Source: Microvirga guangxiensis (GTDB taxonomy: Bacteria > Pseudomonadota > Alphaproteobacteria > Rhizobiales > Beijerinckiaceae). Taken from it: a DNA stretch of 64,000 bases. The notes beneath the pieces are model-generated. The model searched no databases. It had not been told where the DNA came from and worked only from the letters and a program-made list of their open reading frames with translations. A program made the position numbers and the translations under genes. Positions 24,840 to 32,357 of this stretch are shown here, piece after piece. Location of the stretch: NCBI RefSeq assembly GCF_900102135.1, contig NZ_FMVJ01000004.1:310001-374000 (forward strand), written 5' to 3'. Numbering within the stretch: the stretch's first letter is position 1; each line of letters begins with the position of its first letter.

Positions 24840-26009
24840 TCAACGCGCCGGCATTCCGGTTTCGATGATCTTCGCCCACAGCGATACGCCATAGGGCGCG
24901 GCCGCATCGTTGAAGTCGTAGGCCGGATGATGCACGCCCGCCGTGTCGCCGTTGCCGACGAAGATGTAGGCGCCAGGGCGCTTCTCCAGCATGTAGGAGA
25001 AATCCTCCGCGCCCATTTCCGGCGGGAAGTTCGTCGCGACGGCGCTCTCACCCGCGACTTCCTTCGCAACAGAAGCCACGAACTCCACCTTCTCGTCGTC
25101 GTTCACGGTCACCGGATAGCCGCGATTGTACTCGATCGTCGCCTTTGCGCCGAAGGCTGCGCAGGTGCTCTCGACGATGGCGCGGATGCGCGTCTCCGCA
25201 AGATCGCGAACGCTGGCCGAGAGTGTGCGCACGGTGCCGAGCAGGGTCGCCGTCTGCGGAATGACGTTGTACGTATCGCCCGCCTTGACGGTGCAGACGG
25301 AAACCACCACCGATTCCAGCGGGTCGACGCTGCGCGAGGCCACGCTCTGCAGGGCGGTGATCACATGCGCCGTCGTGACGATGGGATCGATGCATTGATG
25401 CGGATAGGCCGCATGACCGCCCTTGCCTTCGATGGTGATCGTGAAGCGGTCCGCCGCTGCCATGGTCGCTCCGGGGCGCATGGCGAAATGGCCGACGGGC
25501 ACGCCCGGCCAATTGTGCATGCCGTAGACCTCCTGGATGCCGAAGCGCTCCATGAGCCCGTCCTTCACCATGGCGTCCCCGCCGCCGCCACCTTCCTCCG
25601 CCGGCTGGAAGATCACCACCGCCGTGCCGTCGAAATTGCGTGTCTCGGCCAGATATTTCGCCGCGCCCAGCAGCATCGCCGTGTGGCCGTCGTGGCCGCA
25701 GGCATGCATTTTTCCGGGCGTCTTGGACTTGTAGGGCAGGTCGGTGGCTTCCAGGATCGGCAGCGCGTCCATGTCCGCGCGAAGGCCGATGACCTTGCCG
25801 GATGAATGCGCGCGGCCCTTGATGACGCCGACCACGCCCGTGCGGCCGATGCCCGTCACCACCTCGTCGCAACCGAAGCTCTCGAGCTTCTCGGCCACGA
25901 TTCCCGCTGTGCGATGAACATCATAGCCGAGTTCGGGATTCTCGTGGAAATCCCGGCGCCAGGCGGCGATCTCGTCCGCCAGATCGGCAACGCGGTTGAT
26001 GATGGGCAT
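24840..26009 (-). CDS. M20-family amidohydrolase (hippurate hydrolase type)
   Basis: The 389-residue enzyme has the metal-binding motifs of M20D aminoacylases: MHACGHDGHTAMLLGAA, FQPAEEGGGGG with catalytic Glu, MHNWPG and the late PPEMGAEDFSYML. Such enzymes split N-acyl or N-benzoyl amino acids in the cytoplasm. ATG 26009 follows an AAGGA site six bases upstream; the open frame extends far upstream only because it runs antisense-like through the next gene. It is convergent with ribA and lies 86 bases after a Wzy-like gene on the same strand. Exact substrate unknown. Confidence 0.9.
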   Translation of the reverse strand: MPIINRVADLADEIAAWRRDFHENPELGYDVHRTAGIVAEKLESFGCDEVVTGIGRTGVVGVIKGRAHSSGKVIGLRADMDALPILEATDLPYKSKTPGKMHACGHDGHTAMLLGAAKYLAETRNFDGTAVVIFQPAEEGGGGGDAMVKDGLMERFGIQEVYGMHNWPGVPVGHFAMRPGATMAAADRFTITIEGKGGHAAYPHQCIDPIVTTAHVITALQSVASRSVDPLESVVVSVCTVKAGDTYNVIPQTATLLGTVRTLSASVRDLAETRIRAIVESTCAAFGAKATIEYNRGYPVTVNDDEKVEFVASVAKEVAGESAVATNFPPEMGAEDFSYMLEKRPGAYIFVGNGDTAGVHHPAYDFNDAAAPYGVSLWAKIIETGMPAR

Positions 26010-26095
26010 GGGATGTCCTTTCCATGAATCGATAAGCCGCCAGCCAAGCAGAGGCAGGGGACCTGGGTCAATGGCGATGGCGGGCGAGGGTTGCT

Positions 26096-27307
26096 TCAGC
26101 GCAGGCGCCGCAGGATGGCCTTCGGGCGCTTGGTGCGGAACTGCCCGCGCTCCACCGCGACGAAGACCAGCACCAGCACGACAAGCGCCGTGAACCACCA
26201 GATCTGCGCGGTGCCGATTCCGCAGGAGCCGAGGGTGAAGGCCGAGGCGAAGGAAGCCATGATCCCTGGGCCGAGAATCGCGCGATGCCCTCCCGCGCTC
26301 ACGGCCGCCTGAGAGAGCAGGATAGCGCCGGACACGGCGCCCACGAGCCCGAGCTCGTACCAGATCTCGAACAGCAGGCTGAAAGGCGTCTCGTTGGGCA
26401 CGAGGCCGAAGATGCGTCCGCGCCAGGAGGTCTCCAGCCCATGACCGGTCAGGAGACGGGCGGGCTCCTTGAGAATGAGCCCCTGCCAGGCCTCGAGGCC
26501 CATCACGATGGACGAGGCCGAGCCCAGAATGCTGCCTGCAATCGGCTTGAGGAGGAAAGGCAGTGCAGGCGCGAGAATCAGAAGACCCGCCATGGCGAGG
26601 CCGACGAAACGGGAACCGGCTCTGGGGCTCATGGCCGTCATGGCAAAGGTCAGGCCGCCGACGACCAGCCCGATGATCGGCAGGACATCGGAGGTGAGAA
26701 GGGTTCCGATCCCAACCGCCAGCGCCAGAGCGACGGCCTCCAGATTGCGTCCGCGGGAATGGAGCCACGTCACCGCAGGCCAGAGCAGCAGGACGAGCAC
26801 GACCATGCCGCGTTCCACGCCCAGTCCATCGGGATCGAGATGGCCGCCGCCCCGCAGCAGCATGGCAATGCCGACCAAGGCAGCAAAGCCGACGCCGACG
26901 GGCAGCAGGTAAAGATTGGCCGAACGCATCCGCTCCGGCAGGGCGAGATATCCTGCGACGGCCATCAGGCCCATGGCCACGATGTTGAGAAGCCGCTCGG
27001 AGGCCTGCATCACGAAGGGCGTCCAGATCAGCGACAGGGCCGCCCACAAGAGCAGAACGGCTCCGGCAAGCCCGGCCCGCGAGGTCAGAAAGCTCATCGC
27101 CTTCTGCCGGGGGCTTCTCGCGCTGCCGTCCAGAAAGGCCGCCAGAACGATGAGAGCCACCGCAAGGGGGGCCATCACCACCAGGGCGCGGCGGGTGAAA
27201 AGCGCGGCGAGCGGAATGGCGAACAGCAAAATGGCGAAGCCGAGACGGCGCAGCAAAGCCGCGGCATCGGCGGAAGGATCGGCCATGGGAAGAGCAGAGC
27301 GGACCAT
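26096..27307 (-). CDS. O-antigen ligase/Wzy-like polytopic membrane protein
   Basis: The protein of about 403 residues has roughly ten to twelve hydrophobic segments, a periplasmic-size loop (about 280-330) containing GLILKEPARLLTGHGLETSWRGRIFGLVPNETPFSLLFEIWYELGLVGA, and a short basic C-terminus. That pattern fits O-antigen ligase/polymerase (Wzy_C) proteins, in which Arg and His of this loop are important. No glycosyltransferases are nearby, so the glycan is unknown. Start choice is uncertain: ATG 27307, GTG 27319 and ATG 27286 are all possible and none has a clear ribosome site. Confidence 0.75.
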   Translation of the reverse strand: MVRSALPMADPSADAAALLRRLGFAILLFAIPLAALFTRRALVVMAPLAVALIVLAAFLDGSARSPRQKAMSFLTSRAGLAGAVLLLWAALSLIWTPFVMQASERLLNIVAMGLMAVAGYLALPERMRSANLYLLPVGVGFAALVGIAMLLRGGGHLDPDGLGVERGMVVLVLLLWPAVTWLHSRGRNLEAVALALAVGIGTLLTSDVLPIIGLVVGGLTFAMTAMSPRAGSRFVGLAMAGLLILAPALPFLLKPIAGSILGSASSIVMGLEAWQGLILKEPARLLTGHGLETSWRGRIFGLVPNETPFSLLFEIWYELGLVGAVSGAILLSQAAVSAGGHRAILGPGIMASFASAFTLGSCGIGTAQIWWFTALVVLVLVFVAVERGQFRTKRPKAILRRLR

Positions 27308-27445
27308 GCGAGCAGACACTCGTCGGGAGAGCGATCGGGAAAGGCTAAGCTAATGGACCGATTGCACAAAAGCTGTAGGTGCAATGCAACACATGCCGAC
27401 GCTTTGCGGAGGAGGTAATCTTCATGGCCGTGATGGAGCGTGTTT

Positions 27446-27800
27446 CCCTCCCTCTTGTGGGGAGGGGCAGGGGAGCGAACGACCAAGTGAATGATCGAAC
27501 CAGCTCCCACCCCGTCATCACCGGCCTTGTGCCGGTGATCCCGATGATGAAAGGCTCCATCCTCATCCTGAGGAGGTCGCGTCAGCGACCGTCTCGAAGG
27601 CGGGTCCAGAGCGCACGGGAGGCCTCCTTCGAGACGCAGCTGCGCTGCTCCTCAGGATGAGGACAGAGGGGAAGATATCGGGATGGCCGGGACAAGCCCG
27701 GCCATGACACGGTAGGGCTGTTGCGCTGAATGAACGATGCGCATCGCTCAGACTTTGCGACCCCCACCCCTACCCCTCCCCGCAAGGGGGAGGGAAGCGC
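27446..27800 (+). repeat. Mosaic intergenic repeat cluster
   Basis: The 500 bases between the Wzy-like gene and mmsB hold no gene that I can support. They consist of repeat units: a TCCCTCC...GGGGAGGGG arm, CACCGGCCTTGTGCCGGTGATC, CATCCTGAGGAGGTCGCG with its inverted partner CTGCTCCTCAGGATGAGG (about 27562-27661), GGCCGGGACAAGCCCGGCC, and a final block (27716-27797) nearly the same as 21285-21363. The order of blocks resembles that at 21118-21371, including a related GACCAA...TGAACCAG segment. Confidence 0.7.
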
Positions 27801-27827
27801 GCTCAGGCAATCCGCCTGGAGATGCTT

Positions 27828-28712
27828 TCACTCCTTCCCGCCGCGCAGGAAGTTTATGATGCCGGAGAAGTCGTCTTCCTCATGGCCTGCGCCGTTGAAG
27901 AGCGCATAGAGCTGGGCGGCTTCCGCGCCGAGCGGCGTCGATGCGCCAGAGGCGAGAGCGGCTTCCTGCGCGAGTTTCAGATCCTTCAGCATGAGCGCTG
28001 CCGCGAAGCCCGGCTTGTAATCGTTGTTCGCGGGCGAGGTCGGCACCGGACCCGGCACGGGGCAATAGGTGGTCAGCGACCAGCACTGGCCCGAGGAGGT
28101 GGAGGCCACGTCGAACAGGGCCTGATGCGAGAGACCGAGCTTCTCGCCAAGCACGAAGGCTTCCGCAACGCCGATCATCGAGATGCCGAGGATCATGTTG
28201 TTGCAGATCTTCGCCGCTTGGCCGGCGCCCGCATCGCCGCAATGCACGACCTTCTTGCCCATCTTCGAGAGAATGGGCTCAGCCCGGTCGAAAGCTTCCT
28301 TCGCGCCGCCCGCCATGAAGGTGAGCGTCGCGCCCTTCGCGCCGCCGACGCCGCCGGAGACCGGCGCATCGAGGCTCATCAGTCCGCGTTCCTGCGCCAT
28401 GCCGTGCGCCTTGCGCGCGCTGCTCACATCGATGGTGGAGCAGTCGATCACGAGCGTTCCCTCCTTCAGGGAGGAAAGGATGTCGGACCACACGGAGAGC
28501 ACGTGCTTGCCAGCAGGCAGCATGGTGATCACGACTTCCGCCTCGCGCACCGCGTCAGCGGTGGAGCCCGCGACGCTCACGCCGTCACTGCGCGCCTGAT
28601 CGCAGGAGGCGGGGGAGAGATCGAAGCCGGTGACGCTATGACCAGCCTTGACGAGATTGGCGGCCATGGGGCCGCCCATGTTGCCGAGTCCGATGAAGGC
28701 GATGTTGGTCAT
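27828..28712 (-). CDS. mmsB: 3-hydroxyisobutyrate dehydrogenase MmsB
   Basis: The 294-residue enzyme oxidises 3-hydroxyisobutyrate to methylmalonate semialdehyde in valine degradation. It begins with the NAD-binding motif FIGLGNMGGPMAANLVKAGH, followed by the substrate motif DAPVSGGVGGAKGATLTFM and the catalytic Lys region GAGQAAKICNNM. Length and motifs match MmsB rather than tartronate semialdehyde reductase. ATG 28712 has GGAGG upstream. It overlaps the preceding small membrane-protein gene by four bases, making three coupled genes on this strand. MmsA, the next enzyme, is encoded 4 kb away. Confidence 0.92.
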   Translation of the reverse strand: MTNIAFIGLGNMGGPMAANLVKAGHSVTGFDLSPASCDQARSDGVSVAGSTADAVREAEVVITMLPAGKHVLSVWSDILSSLKEGTLVIDCSTIDVSSARKAHGMAQERGLMSLDAPVSGGVGGAKGATLTFMAGGAKEAFDRAEPILSKMGKKVVHCGDAGAGQAAKICNNMILGISMIGVAEAFVLGEKLGLSHQALFDVASTSSGQCWSLTTYCPVPGPVPTSPANNDYKPGFAAALMLKDLKLAQEAALASGASTPLGAEAAQLYALFNGAGHEEDDFSGIINFLRGGKE

Positions 28713-29143
28713 GGTTGTCCTCCCGTGTTGTTGTTCGTCGATAAGCGCAAAAACCAGATGGAGCCTGCGGCCATCACGGCGGCGCTCGCTCCATGCAGCA
28801 GCAGATTGAGAATGGCGTCCGTTCCTCGCGCAACTGCGACGATGATCACGTCGCCGATGGGGATCACAAGCGTCGCGGCAAAAATCAGCCCGATCACGCG
28901 CGGCGTTGAGGTGAAGGACAGGATCAAGAGATAAAGACCGAAGGCGAGGTCGCGCAGACCAATGGCGGGCAGGTACCCGAAGCCTTCTCCTTCCGGTGCG
29001 GACAAGCCGAACAAGGATGCGCCTGCTCGCGGCGCGAGAAGAAAAAGAAGCCCCAATCCGACGAAGGCGATGCCGAGACACCAAACGAGCCACGTGCTCG
29101 GCGCACTCAACGGCAAACCTCGCGTGGCCCGACCCGCAATCAT
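28709..29143 (-). CDS. DUF4267-like small membrane protein
   Basis: The 144-residue protein has four predicted membrane helices (WLVWCLGIAFVGLGLLFLL, then LRDLAFGLYLLILSF, VIGLIFAATLVIPIGDVIIV and a last helix ending SIWFLRL). It resembles DUF4267 proteins, whose role is unknown. ATG 29143 overlaps the stop of the preceding gene (ATGA) and its own stop overlaps mmsB (ATGA), so it is locked in an operon. The longer frame upstream is antisense-like and not used. Any link to valine breakdown is by position only. Confidence 0.75.
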   Translation of the reverse strand: MIAGRATRGLPLSAPSTWLVWCLGIAFVGLGLLFLLAPRAGASLFGLSAPEGEGFGYLPAIGLRDLAFGLYLLILSFTSTPRVIGLIFAATLVIPIGDVIIVAVARGTDAILNLLLHGASAAVMAAGSIWFLRLSTNNNTGGQP

Positions 29144-29517
29144 GAGCTGCGCGCGCTCCACAAGGCTCCCACGAGGGCGAAGCCGTAGAACCAGAGCATG
29201 AGGGAGCCGAACACCTTGTCGAGAGACGGGTTCAGATCCGGAAAGAACACGGCGAAGTGCGAACCCACCGCCGCCATGATCAGCATGCCGGGAACGGCTG
29301 TGAGCGCCATGGCCGTGACGGCCTTGCTTTTGGGGGCGCGCAGGATGCGGTGATTGAGTAGGCCAAGAAGAAGCCCCAGCGCAGCACCGCCTGTGAAATT
29401 CAGCTGAAAAGGCCGCCTGCCTTCCAGAAAGAACAGATGCCCTGCGAAAGAGAACAGCACGAAGATTGCTGCGGTAAGGCCGAAGCCGAGAGCGAGCGAT
29501 TTCAATGTCAGGGGCAT
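29140..29517 (-). CDS. Small four-helix membrane protein of unknown function
   Basis: The product, about 125 residues, has four hydrophobic segments (SLALGFGLTAAIFVLFSF; LGLLLGLLNHRI region; VTAMALTAVPGMLIMAAVG; LMLWFYGFALVGALW). I know no family for it. In-frame ATGs at 29550, 29532 and 29517 are all possible; 29517 is chosen because the protein then starts close to the first helix, but no start has a good ribosome site. It overlaps the DUF4267-like gene by four bases. A repeat unit lies immediately upstream. Confidence 0.6.
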   Translation of the reverse strand: MPLTLKSLALGFGLTAAIFVLFSFAGHLFFLEGRRPFQLNFTGGAALGLLLGLLNHRILRAPKSKAVTAMALTAVPGMLIMAAVGSHFAVFFPDLNPSLDKVFGSLMLWFYGFALVGALWSARSS

Positions 29518-29567
29518 GACATCCGACTGCATTGTGAAAGTTCGGACCAAAAAGACATGGCGCTTGT

Positions 29568-29689
29568 TTCCCTCCCCCTTGTGGGGAGGGCCAGGGCGGG
29601 GGTGTTGGCGCCGGATCGAGATAGGCTATTGCTGACACCCCCACCTCCAACTCCTCCCCACAAGGGGGAGGAGGGTTTCCGACGCTTGC
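29568..29689 (+). repeat. Mosaic intergenic repeat, family B
   Basis: Two outer arms, CCCTCCCCCTTGTGGGGAGGG and CTCCTCCCCACAAGGGGGAGGAG, flank a less conserved centre, and the stretch 29636-29659 is an exact inverted copy of 13659-13682. It separates the acyl-CoA dehydrogenase gene from the small membrane-protein operon. Confidence 0.75.
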
Positions 29690-29707
29690 TGAGCCAGTCT
29701 TGCGCGC

Positions 29708-30859
29708 TCATCGGTTCCCGCGTCCCACAAGATCGCGCGCCACGATCAGGCGCATGATCTCGTTGGTGCCCTCCAGAATCTGATGCACGCGCAGATCGCG
29801 CACGATCTTCTCCACGCCGTAATCGGCAAGATAGCCGTAGCCGCCATGGAGCTGCAGTGCTGCATTCGCCACGTCGAAGCCGGTGTCGGTGGCGATGCGC
29901 TTGGCCATGGCGCAGAGCTTCGTGGCATCCATCGCCTTGGCATCGAGCGCGGAGGCTGCGCGCCACAGGAAGGTGCGTGCCGCTTCGAGTTCCGTCGCCA
30001 TGTCGGCGAGCTTGAACTGCAGCGCCTGGAAATCGGCAATGCGCTTGCCGAAAGCCTTGCGGTCGTTGACATAGGCGAGAGCCTTGTCGAGGGCTGCCTG
30101 CGCGCCGCCGAGCGAGCACGCGCCGATATTGAGGCGCCCGCCGTCGAGGCCCGACATGGCGATCTTGAAGCCCATGCCTTCATCCGACAAAAGATTGGCG
30201 ACCGGCACGCGCACATCTTCGAGGATCACGGCGGCGGTGGGCTGCGCATTCCAGCCCATCTTCTTTTCCTGCGCGCCGAAGGACACGCCTTTCATGTCCT
30301 TCTCGATGATCAGCGTCGAGATGCCGGAAGGCCCGTCCTCGCCCGTGCGCACCATGGTGACATAGATGTCCGACGTGCCCGCGCCCGAGATGAACTGCTT
30401 CACGCCGTTGACGACGTAATGGTCGCCGTCGCGCACGGCCTTCGTCTTCAACGCCGCCGCGTCCGAGCCCGAACCCGGCTCGGTGAGGCAATAGCTGCCG
30501 ATCAGCTCCATGGTGCACAGACGCGGCAGATAGCGTTGGCGCTGCTCCTCCGAGCCGTAGCGGTCGATCATCCACGCGACCATGTTGTGGATCGACAGGA
30601 ACGCCGAGATGGCGGGGCAGCCGGTGGCGAGCGCCTCGAAGATCAGCGCCGCGTCGAGCCGCGTCATGCCCGATCCGCCGACATCGTCCCGGGTATAGAT
30701 TCCGGCCATGCCGAGGGAGGCCGCCTCCCGCAGCACGTCTACGGGAAAATGCTTCGTCTCGTCCCATTCGAGGGCATGGGGCGCGAGGTTGTCCGCCGCG
30801 AAGGCAAGGGCCATGTCGCGGACGGCGATCTGGTCTTCGGTCAAGGAGAACTGTGTCAT
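29708..30859 (-). CDS. Acyl-CoA dehydrogenase, isobutyryl-CoA type
   Basis: The 383-residue flavoenzyme shows the acyl-CoA dehydrogenase signatures ITEPGSGSD-like SYCLTEPGSGSDAAALKT and HGGYGYLADYGVEKIVRDLRVHQILEGTNEIMR; the Glu of EGTNE is the expected catalytic base. It oxidises a short-chain acyl-CoA with FAD and passes electrons to ETF. Closeness to mmsB and mmsA suggests isobutyryl-CoA to methacrylyl-CoA in valine breakdown. It is upstream of the mmsB block on the same strand, separated by a repeat unit. Other short branched substrates are possible. Confidence 0.88.
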   Translation of the reverse strand: MTQFSLTEDQIAVRDMALAFAADNLAPHALEWDETKHFPVDVLREAASLGMAGIYTRDDVGGSGMTRLDAALIFEALATGCPAISAFLSIHNMVAWMIDRYGSEEQRQRYLPRLCTMELIGSYCLTEPGSGSDAAALKTKAVRDGDHYVVNGVKQFISGAGTSDIYVTMVRTGEDGPSGISTLIIEKDMKGVSFGAQEKKMGWNAQPTAAVILEDVRVPVANLLSDEGMGFKIAMSGLDGGRLNIGACSLGGAQAALDKALAYVNDRKAFGKRIADFQALQFKLADMATELEAARTFLWRAASALDAKAMDATKLCAMAKRIATDTGFDVANAALQLHGGYGYLADYGVEKIVRDLRVHQILEGTNEIMRLIVARDLVGRGNR

Positions 30860-30943
30860 GCGGCTAAATCGTCATAGCTTGGGGGCACGGGGCAAGCATG
30901 ACTTTCGATCTAGGGCACAAGCCAGAGCGACCAAGCTTGACGC

Positions 30944-31555
30944 TCAAGGAGTTGAATGATGCGGGAGTGAAAGCTCTTCAATTTCACTGCTTATGACGAG
31001 GTCAAGAAGAAACGATTTATGCTCAATATGAGGAGCTAGTGTCTGTTGGCCCACGACCTCGACCCTCCTTCCATAGTGACTGCAAGGGAAGAATACGCCA
31101 TCTATGTTCTTGGTAGGCGCATTTCCTTTCATGAAAGCAGTATCAATAGAGTCGGAAACATAAATTGCTTCTTCATGCATCTGAAGTATTTCATCTGCCA
31201 TATCCGGAATACTTGAGCATTCATCGCAGGAGGCTGCATAAACTATTCTCGCAAAGGGTTGTCCGCTCCCCTTTATCCATTTGGTGACTTTGAAGGTCAC
31301 GATGAAAGTGTGGAAGTCGCGTTCAAAGCCTATGAATTCGGCATTAATGGCATGGCCCTTGAAGATGGACGGCGCCTCAGCGACTTTCTTAGCAGCAAAC
31401 TGGATCATACGCTCATAGGCTTCATTGATCGGCATGTTGTTGCGCCAGAACAGCGGACGCGGGCACTGTGCGATAGCGGCCTGCGCCGGCCAAGCAAAGA
31501 CCACCGCTCCTATGATAAGCGCAGCAACGGAAGCGTTTCGTGCAACAGCTATCAA
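30944..31555 (-). CDS. AT-rich secreted protein of unknown function
   Basis: The 203-residue product starts at a TTG preceded by GTGAGG at a good distance, and carries a signal peptide ending near PAQAAIAQ. It continues with CPRPLFW and later TFKVTKWIKGSG...SCDECS, an arrangement that recalls TIMP/netrin-like (NTR) periplasmic domains, though this is weak. The gene is clearly richer in A and T than all its neighbours and uses codons that are rare around it (ATA, TTT, AAT), which suggests transfer from elsewhere. It lies between the acyl-CoA dehydrogenase and HAD genes on the same strand. Confidence 0.7.
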   Translation of the reverse strand: MIAVARNASVAALIIGAVVFAWPAQAAIAQCPRPLFWRNNMPINEAYERMIQFAAKKVAEAPSIFKGHAINAEFIGFERDFHTFIVTFKVTKWIKGSGQPFARIVYAASCDECSSIPDMADEILQMHEEAIYVSDSIDTAFMKGNAPTKNIDGVFFPCSHYGRRVEVVGQQTLAPHIEHKSFLLDLVISSEIEELSLPHHSTP

Positions 31556-31592
31556 ATCATCCTCACTTCATCGTCAGAGCAGTGAAACCCGC

Positions 31593-32270
31593 TCAAAGCT
31601 TCCTGCCCACCTCGTCGATATGGTTCAGGAGATCGGCCGGGTCCTGGTAGACCCGATAGGCGCTTGCGCGGACAAGTTCGTCCTCGCCGTAGCCGCCGGA
31701 GAGCAGCCCCACGCCCAAAGCTCCCGCACGGCGCGCGGCCAGCATGTCCCAGATGCTGTCGCCCACCACGCAGGTGTTCTCGATGGGATGGCCCAGCGCC
31801 TCGGCGGCGGCGATGAACAGGTCCGGATCGGGCTTGGCGTAGCGCACCTTGTCGCGCGTGATGACGGGAACCTTTTCGGGGTCGACGCCGAGATTGCGGA
31901 TGACCGGACCTGCCGTTTCCATCCGTCCGCTGGTGGCGATGGCCCAGGGCATGCCGGCCTCCGACAGATACGCCAGAAGCTCGCGGGCGCCCGGGAGCGG
32001 GCGGATCGATTCGGAACGTTTGTTATAAGCCTCCGCATGGAGCTGGCGCAGGCGCTCGATCCGGTCCGGCTCGATGGTCAGCCCCGTCTCGCGCAGGAGC
32101 ATGTTGGTGAACAGGCCGCCCGACATGCCGATCCGTCGATGGATGCGCCAGACGGAGAGTTCGATCCCCTCCGCGACCAAGGCTTCATGCCAGGCAAGGA
32201 CGTGCTGGTAGACGCTGTCGACGAGGGTGCCATCGAGATCGAAGAGGAAAGCGGTCTGGCGTATGGGCAT
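31593..32270 (-). CDS. HAD-superfamily hydrolase (phosphoglycolate phosphatase-like)
   Basis: The 225-residue enzyme has HAD motif I FDLDGTLVDS (nucleophile Asp11, acid Asp13), motif II in WAIATSGR, the motif III Lys in RYAKPDPDLF and motif IV CVVGDSIWDM. The helical cap after motif I places it with phosphoglycolate phosphatase/beta-phosphoglucomutase-like enzymes (subclass I). ATG 32270 is chosen because a GGAGC site lies upstream and the protein then begins five residues before the first strand. The substrate is not deducible. It lies just downstream of the mmsA terminator. Confidence 0.85.
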   Translation of the reverse strand: MPIRQTAFLFDLDGTLVDSVYQHVLAWHEALVAEGIELSVWRIHRRIGMSGGLFTNMLLRETGLTIEPDRIERLRQLHAEAYNKRSESIRPLPGARELLAYLSEAGMPWAIATSGRMETAGPVIRNLGVDPEKVPVITRDKVRYAKPDPDLFIAAAEALGHPIENTCVVGDSIWDMLAARRAGALGVGLLSGGYGEDELVRASAYRVYQDPADLLNHIDEVGRKL

Positions 32271-32328
32271 CGGCAAAAGCTCCGAAAAGGGTTCTCGGTC
32301 GTCCACTCCAGCACGGATCATAACGAAA

Positions 32329-32351
32329 AAGGCCGGGCATCGCCCGGCCTT
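32329..32351 (-). terminator. Intrinsic terminator of mmsA
   Basis: AAGGCCGGGC and GCCCGGCCTT form a ten-base-pair stem with a three-base loop. Read on the minus strand it follows the mmsA stop and is followed by a T run, a textbook Rho-independent terminator. Confidence 0.88.
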
Positions 32352-32357
32352 CGTGTC

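Noticed and set aside
24840..27047. A single 735-codon reading of the M20 hydrolase with a long N-terminal extension
   Set aside because: The extension runs out of phase through the Wzy-like gene; the ATG at 26009 has a good ribosome site and gives a normal-length hydrolase.
28709..29650. A 313-codon reading of the DUF4267-like protein
   Set aside because: The extra N-terminal part overlaps another gene and a repeat; the ATGA-coupled start at 29143 is better.
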